64,000 nt of DNA from Amphiduros pacificus (GCA_949316495.1 OX439011.1:21791995-21855994); one strand, 5' to 3'. Shown: positions 46,848-59,593, counted from the stretch's first letter. A program made the numbers and translations. The notes: generated from the sequence alone by a model not told the origin.

Positions 46848-49800
46848 TCATTGATGTGTGTGAATCATGGATTGCTGTATCATAGTATGTCTGAATAACA
46901 AGTTGTTTGTGTCATACGATGTGTGAATCATGGATTGCTGTATCATAGTATGTCTGAATAACAAGTTGTTTGTGTCATACGATGAGTGAATCATGGATTG
47001 CTGTATCATAGTATGTCTGAATAACAAGTTGTTTGTGTCATACGATGTGTGAATCATGGATTGCTGTATCATAGTATGTCTGAATAATAAGTTGTTTGTG
47101 TCATACGATGTGTGAATCATGGATTGCTGTATCATAGATTGTCTGAATAATAAGTTGTTTGTGTCATACGATGTGTGAATCATGGATTGCTGTATCATAG
47201 TATGTCTGAAAAATAAGTTGTTTGTGTCATACGATGTGTGAATCATGGATTGCTGTATCATAGTATGTCTGAATAATAATTGTTTGTGTCATACGATGAG
47301 TGAATCATGGATTGCTGTATCATAGTATGTCTGAATAATAAGTTGTTTGTGTCATACGATGTGTGAATCATGGATTGCTGTATCATAGAATGTCTGAATA
47401 ACAAGTTGTTTGTGTCATACGATGTGTGAATCATGGATTGCTGTATCATAGTATGTCTGAATAATAAGTTGTTTGTGTCATACGATGTGAGTATCATGGA
47501 TTGCTGTATCATAGTATGTCTGAATAATAAGTTGTTTGTGTCATACGATGAGTGAATCATGGATTGCTGTATCATAGTATGTCTGAATAACAAGTTGTTT
47601 GTGTCATACGATGTGTGAATCATGGATTGCTGTATCATAGTATGTCTGAATAATAAGTTGTTTGTGTCATACGATGAGTGAATCATGGATTGCTGTATCA
47701 TAGTATGTCTGAATAACAAGTTGTTTGTGTCATACGATGTGTGAATCATGGATTGCTGTATCATAGTATGTCTGAATAACAAGTTGTTTGTGTCATACGA
47801 TGTGTGAATCATGGATTGCTGTATCATAGAATGTCTGAATAATGAGTTGTTTGTGTCATACGATGAGTGAATCATGGATTGCTGTATCATAGAATGTCTG
47901 AATAACAAGTTGTTTGTGTCATACGATGAGTGAATCATGGATTGCTGTATCATAGAATGTCTGAATAACAAGTTGTTTGTGTCATACGATGAGTGAATCA
48001 TGGATTGCTGTATCATAGTATGTCTGAATAATAAGTTGTTTGTGCCATACGATGAGTGAATCATGGATTGCTGTATCATAGTATGTCTGAATAATAAGTT
48101 GTTTGTGTCATACGATGAGTGAATCATGGATTGCTGTATCATAGATTGTCTGAATAACGAGTTGTTTGTGTCATACGATGAGTGAATCATGGATTGCTGT
48201 ATCATAGTATGTCTGAATAATAAGTTGTTTGTGTCATACGATGTGTGAATCATGGATTGCTGTATCATAGTATGTCTGAATAATAAGTTGTTTGTGTCAT
48301 ACGATGAGTGAATCATGGATTGCTGTATCATAGTATGTCTGAATAATAAGTTGTTTGTGTCATACGATGAGTGAATCATGGATTGCTGTATCATAGTATG
48401 TCTGAATAATAAGTTGTTTGTGTCATACGATGTGTGAATCATGGATTGCTGTATCATAGTATGTCTGAATAATAAGTTGTTTGTGTCATACGATGTGAGT
48501 ATCATGGATTGCTGTATCATAGTATGTCTGAATAATAAGTTGTTTGTGTCATATGATGAGTGAATCATGGATTGCTGTATCATAGTATGTCTGAATAACA
48601 AGTTGTTTGTGTCATACGATGTGTGAATCATGGATTGCTGTATCATAGTATGTCTGAATAATAAGTTGTTTGTGTCATACGATGAGTGAATCATGGATTG
48701 CTGTATCATAGTATGTCTGAATAATAAGTTGTTTGTGTCATACGATGAGTGAATCATGGATTGCTGTATCATAGTATGTCTGAATAATAAGTTGTTTGTG
48801 TCATACGATGAGTGAATCATGGATTGCTGTATCATAGTATGTCTGAATAACAAGTTGTTTGTGTCATACGATGTGTGAATCATGGATTGCTGTATCATAG
48901 AATGTCTGAATAATGAGTTGTTTGTGTCATACGATGAGTGAATCATGGATTCCTGTATCATAGTATGTCTGAATAACAAGTTGTTTGTGTCATACGATGA
49001 GTGAATCATGGATTCCTGTATCATAGTATGTCTGAATAACAAGTTGTTTGTGTCATACGATGTGTGAATCATGGATTGCTGTATCATAGATTGTCTGAAT
49101 AATAAGTTGTTTGTGTCATACGATGAGTGAATCATGGATTGCTGTATCATAGTATGTCTGAATAACAAGTTGTTTGTGTCATACGATGTGTGAATCATGG
49201 ATTGCTGTATCATAGTATGTCTGAATAATAAGTTGTTTGTGTCATACGATGAGTGAATCATGGATTGCTGTATCATAGTATGTCTGAATAATAAGTTGTT
49301 TGTGTCATACGATGAGTGAATCATGGATTGCTGTATCATAGTATGTCTGAATAATAAGTTGTTTGTGTCATACGATGAGTGAATCATGGATTGCTGTATC
49401 ATAGTATGTCTGAATAACAAGTTGTTTGTGTCATACGATGTGTGAATCATGGATTGCTGTATCATAGTATGTCTGAATAATAAGTTGTTTGTGTCATACG
49501 ATGAGTGAATCATGGATTGCTGTATCATAGTTTGTCTGAATAATAAGTTGTTTGTGTCATACGATGAGTGAATCATGGATTGCTGTATCATAGTATGTCT
49601 GAATAATAAGTTGTTTGTGTCATACGATGAGTGAATCATGGATTGCTGTATCATAGTATGTCTGAATAACAAGTTGTTTGTGTCATACGATGTGTGAATC
49701 ATGGATTGCTGTATCATAGAATGTCTGAATAATGAGTTGTTTGTGTCATACGATGAGTGAATCATGGATTCCTGTATCATAGTATGTCTGAATAACAAGT

Positions 49801-50600
49801 TGTTTGTGTCATACGATGAGTGAATCATGGATTCCTGTATCATAGTATGTCTGAATAACAAGTTGTTTGTGTCATACGATGTGTGAATCATGGATTGCTG
49901 TATCATAGATTGTCTGAATAACAAGTTGTTTGTGTCATACGATGAGTGAATCATGGATTGCTGTATCATAGTATGTCTGAATAACAAGTTGTTTGTGTCA
50001 TACGATGAGTGAATCATGGATTCCTGTATCATAGTATGTCTGAATAACAAGTTGTTTGTGTCATACGATGTGTGAATCATGGATTCCTGTATCATAGTAT
50101 GTCTGAATAACAAGTTGTTTGTGTCATACGATGAGTGAATCATGGATTCCTGTATCATAGTATGTCTGAATAACAAGTTGTTTGTGTCATACGATGTGTG
50201 AATCATGGATTGCTGTATCATAGATTGTCTGAATAATAAGTTGTTTGTGTCATACGATGAGTGAATCATGGATTGCTGTATCATAGTATGTCTGAATAAC
50301 AAGTTGTTTGTGTCATACGATGTGTGAATCATGGATTGCTGTATCATAGTATGTCTGAATAATAAGTTGTTTGTGTCATACGATGAGTGAATCATGGATT
50401 GCTGTATCATAGTATGTCTGAATAATAAGTTGTTTGTGTCATACGATGAGTGAATCTTGGATTGCTGTATCATAGATTGTCTGAATAACGAGTTGTTTGT
50501 GTCATACGATGTGTGAATCATGGATTGCTGTATCATAGTATGTCTGAATAATAAGTTGTTTGTGCCATACAATGTGAGTATCATGGATTGTTGAATAAAA
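46848..50600. repeat. 63-bp satellite array, about 59 units
   Basis: The unit is 63 bp: GTGTGAATCATGGATTGCTG, TATCATAGTATGTCTGAATA, ACAAGTTGTTTGTGTCATAC, GAT. Because 63 bp is 21 codons and the minus strand has no stop in one frame, there is an open frame of 1,108 codons at 47,258-50,584 (-), with 137 more at 46,848-47,261 after a single-base loss near 47,278. Each unit reads MIQQSMIH, then SYDTNNLLF. Most unit variants would change an amino acid, there is no flanking gene structure, and the edges decay into non-coding DNA, so I judge it a satellite. Variant patterns repeat at offsets of 819 and 1,008 bp (13 and 16 units). Confidence 0.95.
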
Positions 50601-51056
50601 TGTCTGAACGATTATTTGTTTTATAAGGTGTGTCATGGATTATTCGGTAAGAATATGTGTGAATAACCATGCTATAACATAGTCTGGTGATATTTAGATC
50701 GTTTGCATCTTATTCGAGATTTAGGTTACTGCTTCGCGGAGCAGATGCTTCCTGTCTATTGTCATGGATATCACGTTTATAATACATCATGCCTCATTGC
50801 CCTGAGATGAATGCCTTCAAACGAGGATGTCCACTTAAATAGATCTAGACCTACTTTTCTTAGCTTCCTATGTTGACGAAAACTAAGGGACAGAGTCACT
50901 TAATATGTATTTAGGACCAATCCATTCAATCCATTATTTATATTGTCCATGGCAAACACTTGTGAAAACATCCTAAAAGTTGTCTCAAATGTTGGTCTAT
51001 CTATTAAGTTTTCTTTATTTAATAAAAAGGTCTACAGCGGTTTCAACCACTAACAA
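50601..51056. other. Gene-free stretch
   Basis: The first 100 bp hold decayed array edge units; the rest is unique AT-rich sequence. Confidence 0.4.
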
Positions 51057-51225
51057 ACTAGCCAAATGGTGTTGATTGACAGGACTAACCAATTTTTTTT
51101 CTGGACAAATGCATCTACATACAAAATTGATAAAACGTATAACCATGTTTATTCAATAAGCTCAATGAAGTGTTGGGGTCACAAGTTTATGACCCAATGA
51201 GTCTGACGTCATTATCATGATTACA
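51057..51225 (+). repeat. Dispersed repeat X, copy 2
   Basis: Matches 36,365-36,540 in the same orientation over the blocks GACAGGACTAACCAATTTTT, TTATTCAATAAGCTCAATGAA, TGGGGTCA and GAGTCTGACGTCATTATCA. Confidence 0.75.
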
Positions 51226-52251
51226 TTACAATAAGTTGCTGGCCAAGGATTTTTTCCAAAATGATGTCATTAAGCCAGAACAATTGAGAAGTGATCGTCC
51301 CTCCCGTGCGTTAGGGCTTAAATTAAGTCATTAAGTCAGAATGCATTCATTTCAGGTCTACATATATCATGGGTAAGGTTGTGCGACCTATTAAAGATGT
51401 TAACAGGTTCCTTTGACCTTTGGTGACCTTCGTTGACCATATATAGTGGCTTTGTCATGAATGATCATCAGACAGTTTTCAATCAAACGCTATTAAAAAG
51501 TGCACAAATGGGAGAACTTATACATCTTAGACATTCATATATTTACTCATAGTAATTCATCTCCAAATAATATCATAACCCACTGATTTACATTCAGTGA
51601 CTGGTTACAATAAGGTTTTTATATCTATCATATGGTAGTTCATTGATTTCAACATAAAATGTAAGGTGTTACAGAAATCTTTAAAATGTTGCGCAATCGT
51701 ATGGATCTACACATTTCTTCGAGTAAGCTTTTACATATATTATTAATATTTGCATTTTAATACATATTGATTGTAACACAAATCTAAATATTTATGATAT
51801 TGTCTATTGGAGCAGTTTAAAAATATTTGATATTGGCAAAGCAAAATGTTTTCTTGTGTCCCAAACGGCTGTGGGAATGACAGCTGAGATTCACAAATCT
51901 CTGCTTTATGAGTTTGAGTTAAATATATAAAATGTGAATGGACATAATATGACACATTTCATATTCAATATAAATAACTACATGCTAACCTTATATACCG
52001 ACCTACAGAGAATCGACTAGAAAATAGTTAGATTTAAATGAGAGATGAGTTATAGATATCAGTTTCTTTTGATCTATTTGCATTACTATTGATATCATCT
52101 AAGACAAACATTTTTTTGTAAAATTTTACTCTAAAAATTTTACTTTGGCTATTGTTCAAAATAACTGAATATCCCTTTATAAAATAACTTGACAAAGTGA
52201 TAAAGATGTTGACTATTTGTGTGATGTATCAGTGAGAAAGTCAAATCATAC
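51226..52251. other. Gene-free AT-rich stretch
   Basis: No gene, RNA or repeat is recognised. Confidence 0.5.
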
Positions 52252-52321
52252 TCTTCCACGTGGCTCAATGGTAATCTGTCTCCAATGCTAAAGGTCTGGG
52301 ATTCGAATCCTGCAAGGAACA
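52252..52321 (+). mobile_element. tRNA-like pseudogene or SINE head
   Basis: TGGCTCAATGG resembles box A and GGTCTGGGATTCGAATCC is a good box B, 28 bases apart. TTCC and GGAA near the ends partly pair as an acceptor stem (about five of seven). A run of at least 12 T follows at 52,326-52,339, which would stop RNA polymerase III. The D-stem does not pair well, so I do not call a functional tRNA. Confidence 0.55.
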
Positions 52322-52637
52322 AGTGTTTTTTTTTTTTATTCATGCTGAAACTGAAATCTTAATTTTGAAGTTTTATTTTCACAACATGTACATCAGAACA
52401 TATAGAATTGAAAAATAATGTTTTGATAGAAATTTAAAAAAAACAATGACTTTATACAATAAACAAAGGAGAAATCTTCATGTTGGGATCTGTTTAGAGC
52501 AAAATGAAAGTCGGATCTTGTTGGGATCTTTTTAGAGCAAAATGAAAGTCGGAACAAAATGTGCTTTTTTTTCTTTTTCTTTTTTTTGGGGGGTGGGAGG
52601 CAAATGGAACAATTTCCATTTTCATACAATGCGATGA
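52322..52637. other. Gene-free stretch
   Basis: Contains a short tandem duplication at about 52,487-52,555 (GGATCTTTTTAGAGCAAAAT type) and T/G-runs at 52,563-52,600. Confidence 0.5.
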
Positions 52638-52924
52638 CTCAAGAAAATACAATGTAAGCATATTGAGGAAAATACAATGTAAGCATATTGAGAAAAGTAC
52701 AAGGTAAGCATATTGAGAAAAGTACAATGTAAGCATACTGAGGAAAGTACAAGGTAAGCATATTGAGGAAAATACAAGGTTACCATATTGAGGAAAGTAC
52801 AAAGTAAGCATATTGAAGAAAGTACAAGGTAAGCATATTGAAGAAAGTACAAGGTAAGCATATTGAGGAAAGTACAAGGTTACCATATTGAGGAAAATAC
52901 AAGGTTACCATATTGAGGAAAGTA
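52638..52924. repeat. 25-bp minisatellite (AAGGTAAGCATATTGAGGAAA), block 1, about 12 units
   Basis: The unit is 25 bp (GTAAGCATATTGAGGAAAGT then ACAAG), with GTTACC variants for GTAAGC. It is the same family as block 2 at 53,486. Confidence 0.95.
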
Positions 52925-53485
52925 CTTCTGATTCAATACATTCAATCAGATTGGTATATTATATATTCCAAAACAATATTCAATATTCTTCAAAATGTGG
53001 AGTTGTCAATATTTGACCATTTCAGTCCCTGACAGGATGGAAATCAACAGGTCACATGTCCCCTGTATGTGCAAAGATCACCCTTGGAAATGGTGTTAAT
53101 GCTTCTAAAATAGTTCTCTAGTTTCACAGTTGTTTAAACACTATTAAAAATAAAGAATTAGAATTTCTATATTTGAAATAAGTGCAAATATTGCAATCGT
53201 TATTTTAATTGTCAAATAAAACCACAATTTGATTAAAGAAACATGTGTAGTAATAGTGCTCAGATATGTGTTCGGTGATTTGCCCACTATTTTTGACATG
53301 TGAAAGTGACCACAAACCCCACTATTCTGAGTACTAATCTCAGCAAGCAAGTGTTCCCAGCTGGACGCCAGCTCCTATTTTTAATCTCTACTGCTGGTAC
53401 CTTTACCTGAGACTTTCCTCTTTTTGTCAGGTATGTTGGCTTAAGGGAAAAACACGTAATGAAGGTCATATTTTCATCAAAAAAG
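52925..53485. other. Unique segment separating two blocks of one minisatellite
   Basis: No gene or repeat is recognised. It may be an insertion into, or flank duplicated with, the array. Confidence 0.45.
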
Positions 53486-54842
53486 GCAAGCACACCGAGG
53501 AAAATACAATGTAAGCATATTGAGGAAAATACAAAGTAAGCACACTGAGGAAAGTACAAGGTTACCATATTGAGGAAAATACAAGGTTACCATATTGAGG
53601 AAAGTACAAGGTAAGCATATTGAAGAAAGTACAAGGTAAGCATATTGAGAAAAATACAAGGTAAGCATATTGAGGAAAGTACAAGGTTACCATATTGAGG
53701 AAAATACAAGGTTACCATATTGAGGAAAGTACAAGGTAAGCATATTGAAGAAAGTACAAGGTAAGCATATTGAGGAAAATACAATGTAAGCATATTGAAT
53801 AAATACAATGTAAGCATATTGAGGAAATGTGAAATGGTGTTTTTACGACCCTTTCAGCAACTATGGCCATATCAGGTCGACTTTCGAGCCTTTTAACCAG
53901 TGTGAAAGTAACACTGCCGGCAGTGGGAGTTGAACCCAGCACCTCCCGTCCTCCACTTATTTAACCAACAAAGGCACAGATCCTACACTCTACCAACTGT
54001 GCTAGTGGGGTCGGTCTAAGCATATTGAGGAAAATACAATGTAAGCATATTGAGGAAAATACAATGTAAGCATATTGAGAAAAGTACAAGGTAAGCATAT
54101 TGAGAAAAGTACAATGTAAGCATACTGAGGAAAGTACAAGGTTACCATATTGAGGAAAGTACAAAGTAAGCATATTGAGGAAAGTACAATGTAATCATAT
54201 TGAGGAAAGTTCAAGGTAAGCATATTGAGGAAAGTTCAAGGTAAGCATATTGAGGAAAGTACAAGGTAAGCATATTGAGGAAAGTACAATGTAACCATAT
54301 TGAGGAAAATACAAGGTTACCATATTGAGGAAAGTACAAGGTAAGCATATTGAAGAAAGTACAAGGTAAGCATATTGAGGAAAATACAATGTAAGCATAT
54401 TGAGTAAATACAATGTAAGCATATTGAGGAAAATACAATGTAAGCATATTGAGGAAAATACAATGTAAGCATATTAAGAAAAGTACAAGGTAAGCATATT
54501 GAGAAAAGTACAATGTAAGCATACTGAGGAAAGTACAAGGTTACCATATTGAGGAAAGTACAAAGTAAGCATATTGAGGAAAGTACAATGTAATCATATT
54601 GAGGAAAGTTCAAGGTAAGCATATTGAGGAAAGTACAAGGTAAGCATACTGAGGAAAGTACAAGGTAAGCATATTGAGGAAAATACAAGGTTACCATATT
54701 GAGGAAAGTACAAGGTAAGCATATTGAAGAAAGTACAAGGTAAGCATATTGAGGAAAGTACAAGATTAGCATATTGAGAAAAATACAAAGTAAGCATATT
54801 GAGGCAAGTTCAAGGTAAGCATATAAAGAAAAATACAAGGTT
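53486..54842. repeat. 25-bp minisatellite, block 2, about 47 units, with a SINE inside
   Basis: Same 25-bp unit as 52,638-52,924. It is interrupted by a family B SINE at 53,829-54,016. The right end shows diverged units (AAGATTAGC, AAAGAAAAATAC). Confidence 0.95.
53829..54016 (-). mobile_element. tRNA-derived SINE, family B, inserted in the 25-bp array
   Basis: The reverse complement matches 20,067-20,258 nearly throughout, with box B complement near 53,927-53,944 and box A complement CCAACTGTGCTAG near 53,993-54,005. The array unit TAAGCATATTGAGGAA stands on both sides; it could be the target duplication but cannot be told from ordinary neighbouring units. Confidence 0.92.
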
Positions 54843-54871
54843 ATCATCATCATCATCATCATCATCATCAT
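54843..54871. repeat. (ATC)n microsatellite
   Basis: About nine trinucleotides directly at the right edge of the 25-bp array. Confidence 0.95.
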
Positions 54872-55698
54872 TGTATCAATTTGGGGCAAGTATTAAAATT
54901 ATATTGAGGAAAATCGAATGCTATATTAAATGATGTCTAAAACGGTATCTTTTATATCTAGGATTAGTGTGATTTCTGTATTATATTCTAAACATTTTTT
55001 CTTAAAACCTTACAACCTGAGCCTTGCAATTCTTTTAATGTCTCCTGGGGAAAATGTTGTTATCACAGGAGCACCATTCTGAAATCATGGTTTAATATTT
55101 ACTAACTATTGCAAATGCTTTTATATCACATTTTAAAATAACTTTAATAAATATTCTTTCCATTCAAATGCCCCTTGAAAGACTATCCTCGAATGTAATA
55201 GACAGCACTCAATAGTGTAACATTAATCTTATAATTATCGTTGCTCCCACCGTCTGAGGTCAATCTACTAAAAAACATTAACTCAATATAGACCTTTCAA
55301 TGAGTCTTCCTCTTTATAGCCAAGACACTTTAGAAACCCAGGAGCTAGCAGGCCCACATTCCCACAACCAGGCAACCAGGATGATTCAAATCTCCTCGCG
55401 CCTAGATTTATTTGATCCCAATAGGCTACATTAGTTCAAGTTACACAAACACAATAAACAATCCATCTTTTTCCACCTCTTAACAACTCAATAAAAAGAT
55501 CACGTTGCTAGGTTGGGTCTTAAAAGACGCTTGCACTATTTTATGGGGGCGCTAGGTTACAAGCCATTGGTTTGGTGCAATCCATTTTCGGGATATTTAG
55601 GCAATACCAAGTTAGATATAAAATTCACAGCTCTTTACCTTGCACGCAAAATTGGTCTGCAAGTACAGTATTTTGGCATACGCTGTCAGTGATGAGAC
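54872..55698. other. Gene-free stretch
   Basis: Unique AT-rich sequence; no gene is recognised. Confidence 0.5.
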
Positions 55699-56752
55699 AT
55701 AGGTTTTGTTTTGTTTTGTGTATAAACAGTTTTTTCACAATTACTTTCATCATATTGAACACAATCCTTCAAAAAGGACTTGAGCTTTTACACTGTTCGA
55801 CATAGCAACACATGCCATTAGCCATAACTCGGAACCTCTTTAGGTTGTCGTCACGTGATTCGATTTGAGTCAATGCTAAATGATTTGAATGACTTATGAG
55901 GTTAAGCAACATAAGAAGAGGTAAGAAAACATAAATCAAGGCCGTTAAAAAAGCTTTGGGTACTGATTTGGGTAGATGAAAGCTCAAGTAGATTTATTGA
56001 TCCATTCATTTGAGAATGGAATATACATATGAGCAGATAATATACCGTTGAGTCATTAAAGCTCTCAAAATGGTGTAAACTTTCGTCTATTTCTGAACTA
56101 TATCTGGTGTACATTAAATTCATATATATTGGACCATGTCAGTTAGGACATGTCAAGATTTATTACATGATACGATGTATTTAGCTGCCAATTAGGCCAA
56201 TCAATTAATAGTTGACACTTTTTGCTATAGGTTTTGCTTGTATAAACAGCTTTTCCAGAATTACTTTCATCATATTGAACACAAGCCTACAAAAACGACT
56301 TAACATTTACACTCTGCAATGATTAACCTTTCCTTTTTCCTTTATATCAATAAAACAACACACGTCATTAGCCATAACTTGGAAGTCCTTTAGGTTGTCG
56401 TCACCTGATTCGATTTGAGTCAATTCTAAATGAGTAACTTATGCATTATGAGGTAAGAAAACATAACATAAATCATGGCCTTAAAAAAGGATTTGGGTAG
56501 ATGAAAGCTCATAAATTGAGTTCCGCTTTGATCAATCCATGTTATCTACATATGAGGAGATAATATACCGTTGAGTCATTTTTAAAGCTCACAGAATGGT
56601 GTAAACTTTCGTCTATTTCTGAACTATATCCGATGTATGTTAATTTCAAATGTATCAGACCATGTCAGTTAGGACATGTCAAGCTTTATTGTATGATGCA
56701 ATGTATTGAGCTGCCAATTGGGCCAATCAATTAATAGTTGACACTTTTTGCT
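55699..56752. repeat. Tandem duplication, two copies of about 527 bp
   Basis: Copy 1 (55,699-56,225) and copy 2 (56,226-56,752) share ATAGGTTTTG at the start, AATTACTTTCATCATATTGA, TTTAGGTTGTCGTCAC.TGAT, ATAATATACCGTTGAGTCAT, GACCATGTCAGTTAGGACAT and AATAGTTGACACTTTTTGCT at the end. Differences include short indels, so the duplication is not recent. A 25-bp piece like GACCATGTCAGTTAGGACAT recurs near 61,993, beyond the large inverted element. Confidence 0.88.
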
Positions 56753-58014
56753 CGGTAAAACAGGATGTTTTCCTAACTATAACTGTAGTAAGAACACGTG
56801 CGGGAAGATATTTCACAGTTCACCGTTCACAGTTCATTTTCAAAATATTTTCCGAAAATTTTACTTTGTGTTACATTTTAATTTAAAAACATATGACGCA
56901 ATGCTTCAATTCTTTTCATATTTTCATGGATTACTACCAGGGGATATATATATTGCCACAAAGAATCCCATTGCAAAAAAATTAATCAAATCAGACATTG
57001 AAAAAAAAACAATATTATATATTCTGCAATTAAAAATGAGAGCTGTTTCAATGGTGGTGTCCTTTATAGGGATTAATCTATAGTGTCCCTAGCATCTTTC
57101 AGAATTTTTCACTAATTTAGCAATTATCAGAAGGGGTTGAATGAAATTAAAAATCTACAATTTTTTTTTTTTTTTTGTACATTATTTTTTCCAGATGAGC
57201 GATGTTTCAATGATGTTTTCCTTTACAGGGATTCATCTATAGGGTACATAGTATTTGCCCAATTATTTCACTAATTGAGCAATTAGAATAAGAGGTTGAA
57301 CAAAGAGATCAAACATGAAATATTTGAAACATTAACCCATTTTTAACTGATATTGGTGGGATATATTTTTCATATGAGGGATGTTTCAATGGTGTTGTCC
57401 TTTATAGAAATTCAGTAATACCTTCATGATTTTTTCACTAATTGAGCAACTAACATAAGGGGTTGATTTAGGAAGTCAAATATAGATTTATTACAAAATT
57501 ATCAAGCTTTATCTGTTTTTATCATGAATTTTTTTTCAATATGAGAGATGTTTCAATGTTGTCCTTTATAGTGAATCATATTTAGGGTACCAAGTACATC
57601 CCTGAAATTTTCACTAATTTAGTAATTCATTAAGGGGTTGAATTAGGAGCTCAAACATTATGAAAAATGAAAAAAATGTCACAATTTAAATGGTTTCTTG
57701 TACAAAGATTTTTCTATATGAGGGATGTTTCAATGTTGTTTTCCTTTATAGGGAACCATCTGTAATGTACCTAGTACTTCTCTGAATTTTCACTAATTGA
57801 GCAATTGTTCTAAGGGGTTGAATTAGGACCTCAAACTTCTGAAGAAATGAAAAATTCTAATAGTTTTAATAGGAAAATAGCCATAGCAAAACAGATTCTC
57901 AACTTATTTCACAACAGAGTCAGCAAGCAAATATATGCCCCATGTCCCTTATCCTATCTAACCATTCATAGATTTAAATTTCCTGAGGCATAGTATATAA
58001 TGGCACTATGGTCT

Positions 58015-58275
58015 TGGAGCATGTGACATGACCTTTTTATGTTTTCAGAAGTTTTGGAGCATGTGTTATGACTTTTCTGAGGTAGTGGAGCGAATGATAT
58101 AATTGAACTAAGGTCTTGGAGCATGTTACATGACTTCCCAAATTAATTGAGCATGTGATATGACTTTTCAGAGGTCAAGTAGCATGTAATATGACTTTTC
58201 AGAGGTCATGTAGCATGTGATATGACTTTTCAAAAGTCGTGTAGCATGCGATATGACTTTTCTGAGGCCGTGGAG
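58015..58275. repeat. 31-bp minisatellite, block 1
   Basis: Degenerate units of TTTTCAGAGGTCATGTAGCA plus TGTGATATGAC. The same family recurs at 59,095-59,425. Confidence 0.85.
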
Positions 58276-58462
58276 TATGAGATATAATGTCTCAGAAGAA
58301 GTGATACGTGATAGTGATACGTGATACGAGATACGTGATACGATAGTAAGTAGGCGATGCTCCATAAGACGATCTGAACAACGATCGCAGTCCCAACCAA
58401 TACCAACACTGGTTTCAATCACTTTGGATCTCGTCAGTTGGATTTGACTGACTGCGTTGTCC

Positions 58463-58638
58463 TAAGTCTTGCTTATATAGGAATGCGTGGAGGTGCTGGC
58501 ACCTCTAGAGGTGCTGGGCACCTCCTCTGGGGCGCCTTCAGTCTGTTGTTTAAGTCTTGCTTATATAGGAATGCGTGGAGGTGCTGGCACCTCTAGAGGT
58601 GCTCGGCACCTCCTCTGGGGCGCCTTCAGTCTGTTGTT
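58463..58638. repeat. 88-bp tandem duplication with double hairpins
   Basis: Two nearly identical 88-bp copies, TAAGTCTTGCTTATATAGGA onwards. Each contains GAGGTGC-TG-GCACCTC and GAGGTGCT-GG-GCACCTC, two adjacent perfect hairpins. I noticed a single base difference between the copies (GGGC against CGGC). Confidence 0.92.
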
Positions 58639-59094
58639 TTTTTCTGGTTCCTGGTGGAGGTGCTCTATGAAAAAACCTTTTTTTTGTGGTTTGGAGGGCG
58701 TTTTTTGCGACCAAAATACTTTTCCAAGGAATTCAGGAGATTTTTTGAAGCAGATTGTGCTTTTAAAACGATTTTGAATGTTTGATTTAATGTTTTAAAA
58801 TTTCGGACCCTCTCCCTTACGGCCGCCAGACAATTTTTTTTTTTTTGCGCTTCGCACGACTCCTGCGCAGAGTCGGAACGTCCATTTCTAAGCTGTATAT
58901 ATTGAACCCCATGTTTTCTATTATTTTCTATGAGGATTTTTCAATATTCTTAGGAAATTATTATACCATTATTTTTGTTGGGTTATTGGCCATTTTTTAA
59001 CCAATTTTTTGTGGGCATAGGTGCGTATTTGCCTGTATTTTCAGGAGGTCCTCCATGATTCTACTCCATTCTACGGGCATGTAATACTACTTCA
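58639..59094. other. Unassigned segment in the centre of the inverted-repeat element
   Basis: GC-richer pieces such as GCGCTTCGCACGACTCCTGC follow a T-run at 58,833-58,847. With 58,280-58,638 it separates the two 31-bp minisatellite blocks, so the whole may be an insertion into one former array. No gene is recognised. Confidence 0.4.
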
Positions 59095-59425
59095 CATATT
59101 ATTTGAGCATGTGATATGACTTTTCAGAGGTCAGGTAGCATGTGATATGACATTATGAGGTATTGGAGCATGTGATATGACTTTTCTCCGGTCGTGGAGC
59201 ATGAGATATGATGTCACAGAAGTAGTGAAGCATATGACTTTTCAGAGGTCAGGTAGCATGTGATATGACTCTTCTGAGGTCATGGAGCATGTGATATAAC
59301 TTTTCAATGGTTGTGTTGCATGAGATATGACTTCTCAGAAGTAGTGGAGTATGTGCAGCAAGTGATATGCCTTTTCTGAGGTCAAGGGACAAGTGATATG
59401 ACCTTTATGAGGTCGAGGAGCAAGT
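59095..59425. repeat. 31-bp minisatellite, block 2
   Basis: Same unit family as 58,015-58,275, equally degenerate. Confidence 0.85.
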
Positions 59426-59593
59426 ATATAGCATGCTCCATCGTAAATAGCATGATATCTTCATTTGACTCTACTGAATAGGAAAACAGCTCAATATGTA
59501 TTTTAAAATATAAGAAACATGATTAGTGTGAATAGAATTTCAATATAATTATTCATTCTATTAATATATTGAAATAGGTTGATGCAATGTCAA

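Noticed and set aside
47258-50584. 1,108-codon minus-strand open frame as a real repeat protein
   Set aside because: The frame is explained by a 63-bp unit lacking stops; variants are mostly amino-acid changing, the edges decay, and there is no flanking gene signal.
52252-52321. Functional tRNA gene
   Set aside because: Box B is good, but the D-stem and acceptor stem do not pair fully and no sound cloverleaf results. It is kept as a pseudogene or SINE head.
54317-54889. 190-codon minus-strand membrane-like frame (Leu/Phe/Tyr/Cys-rich)
   Set aside because: It is a translation of the 25-bp minisatellite; the hydrophobic look comes from the repeat sequence.
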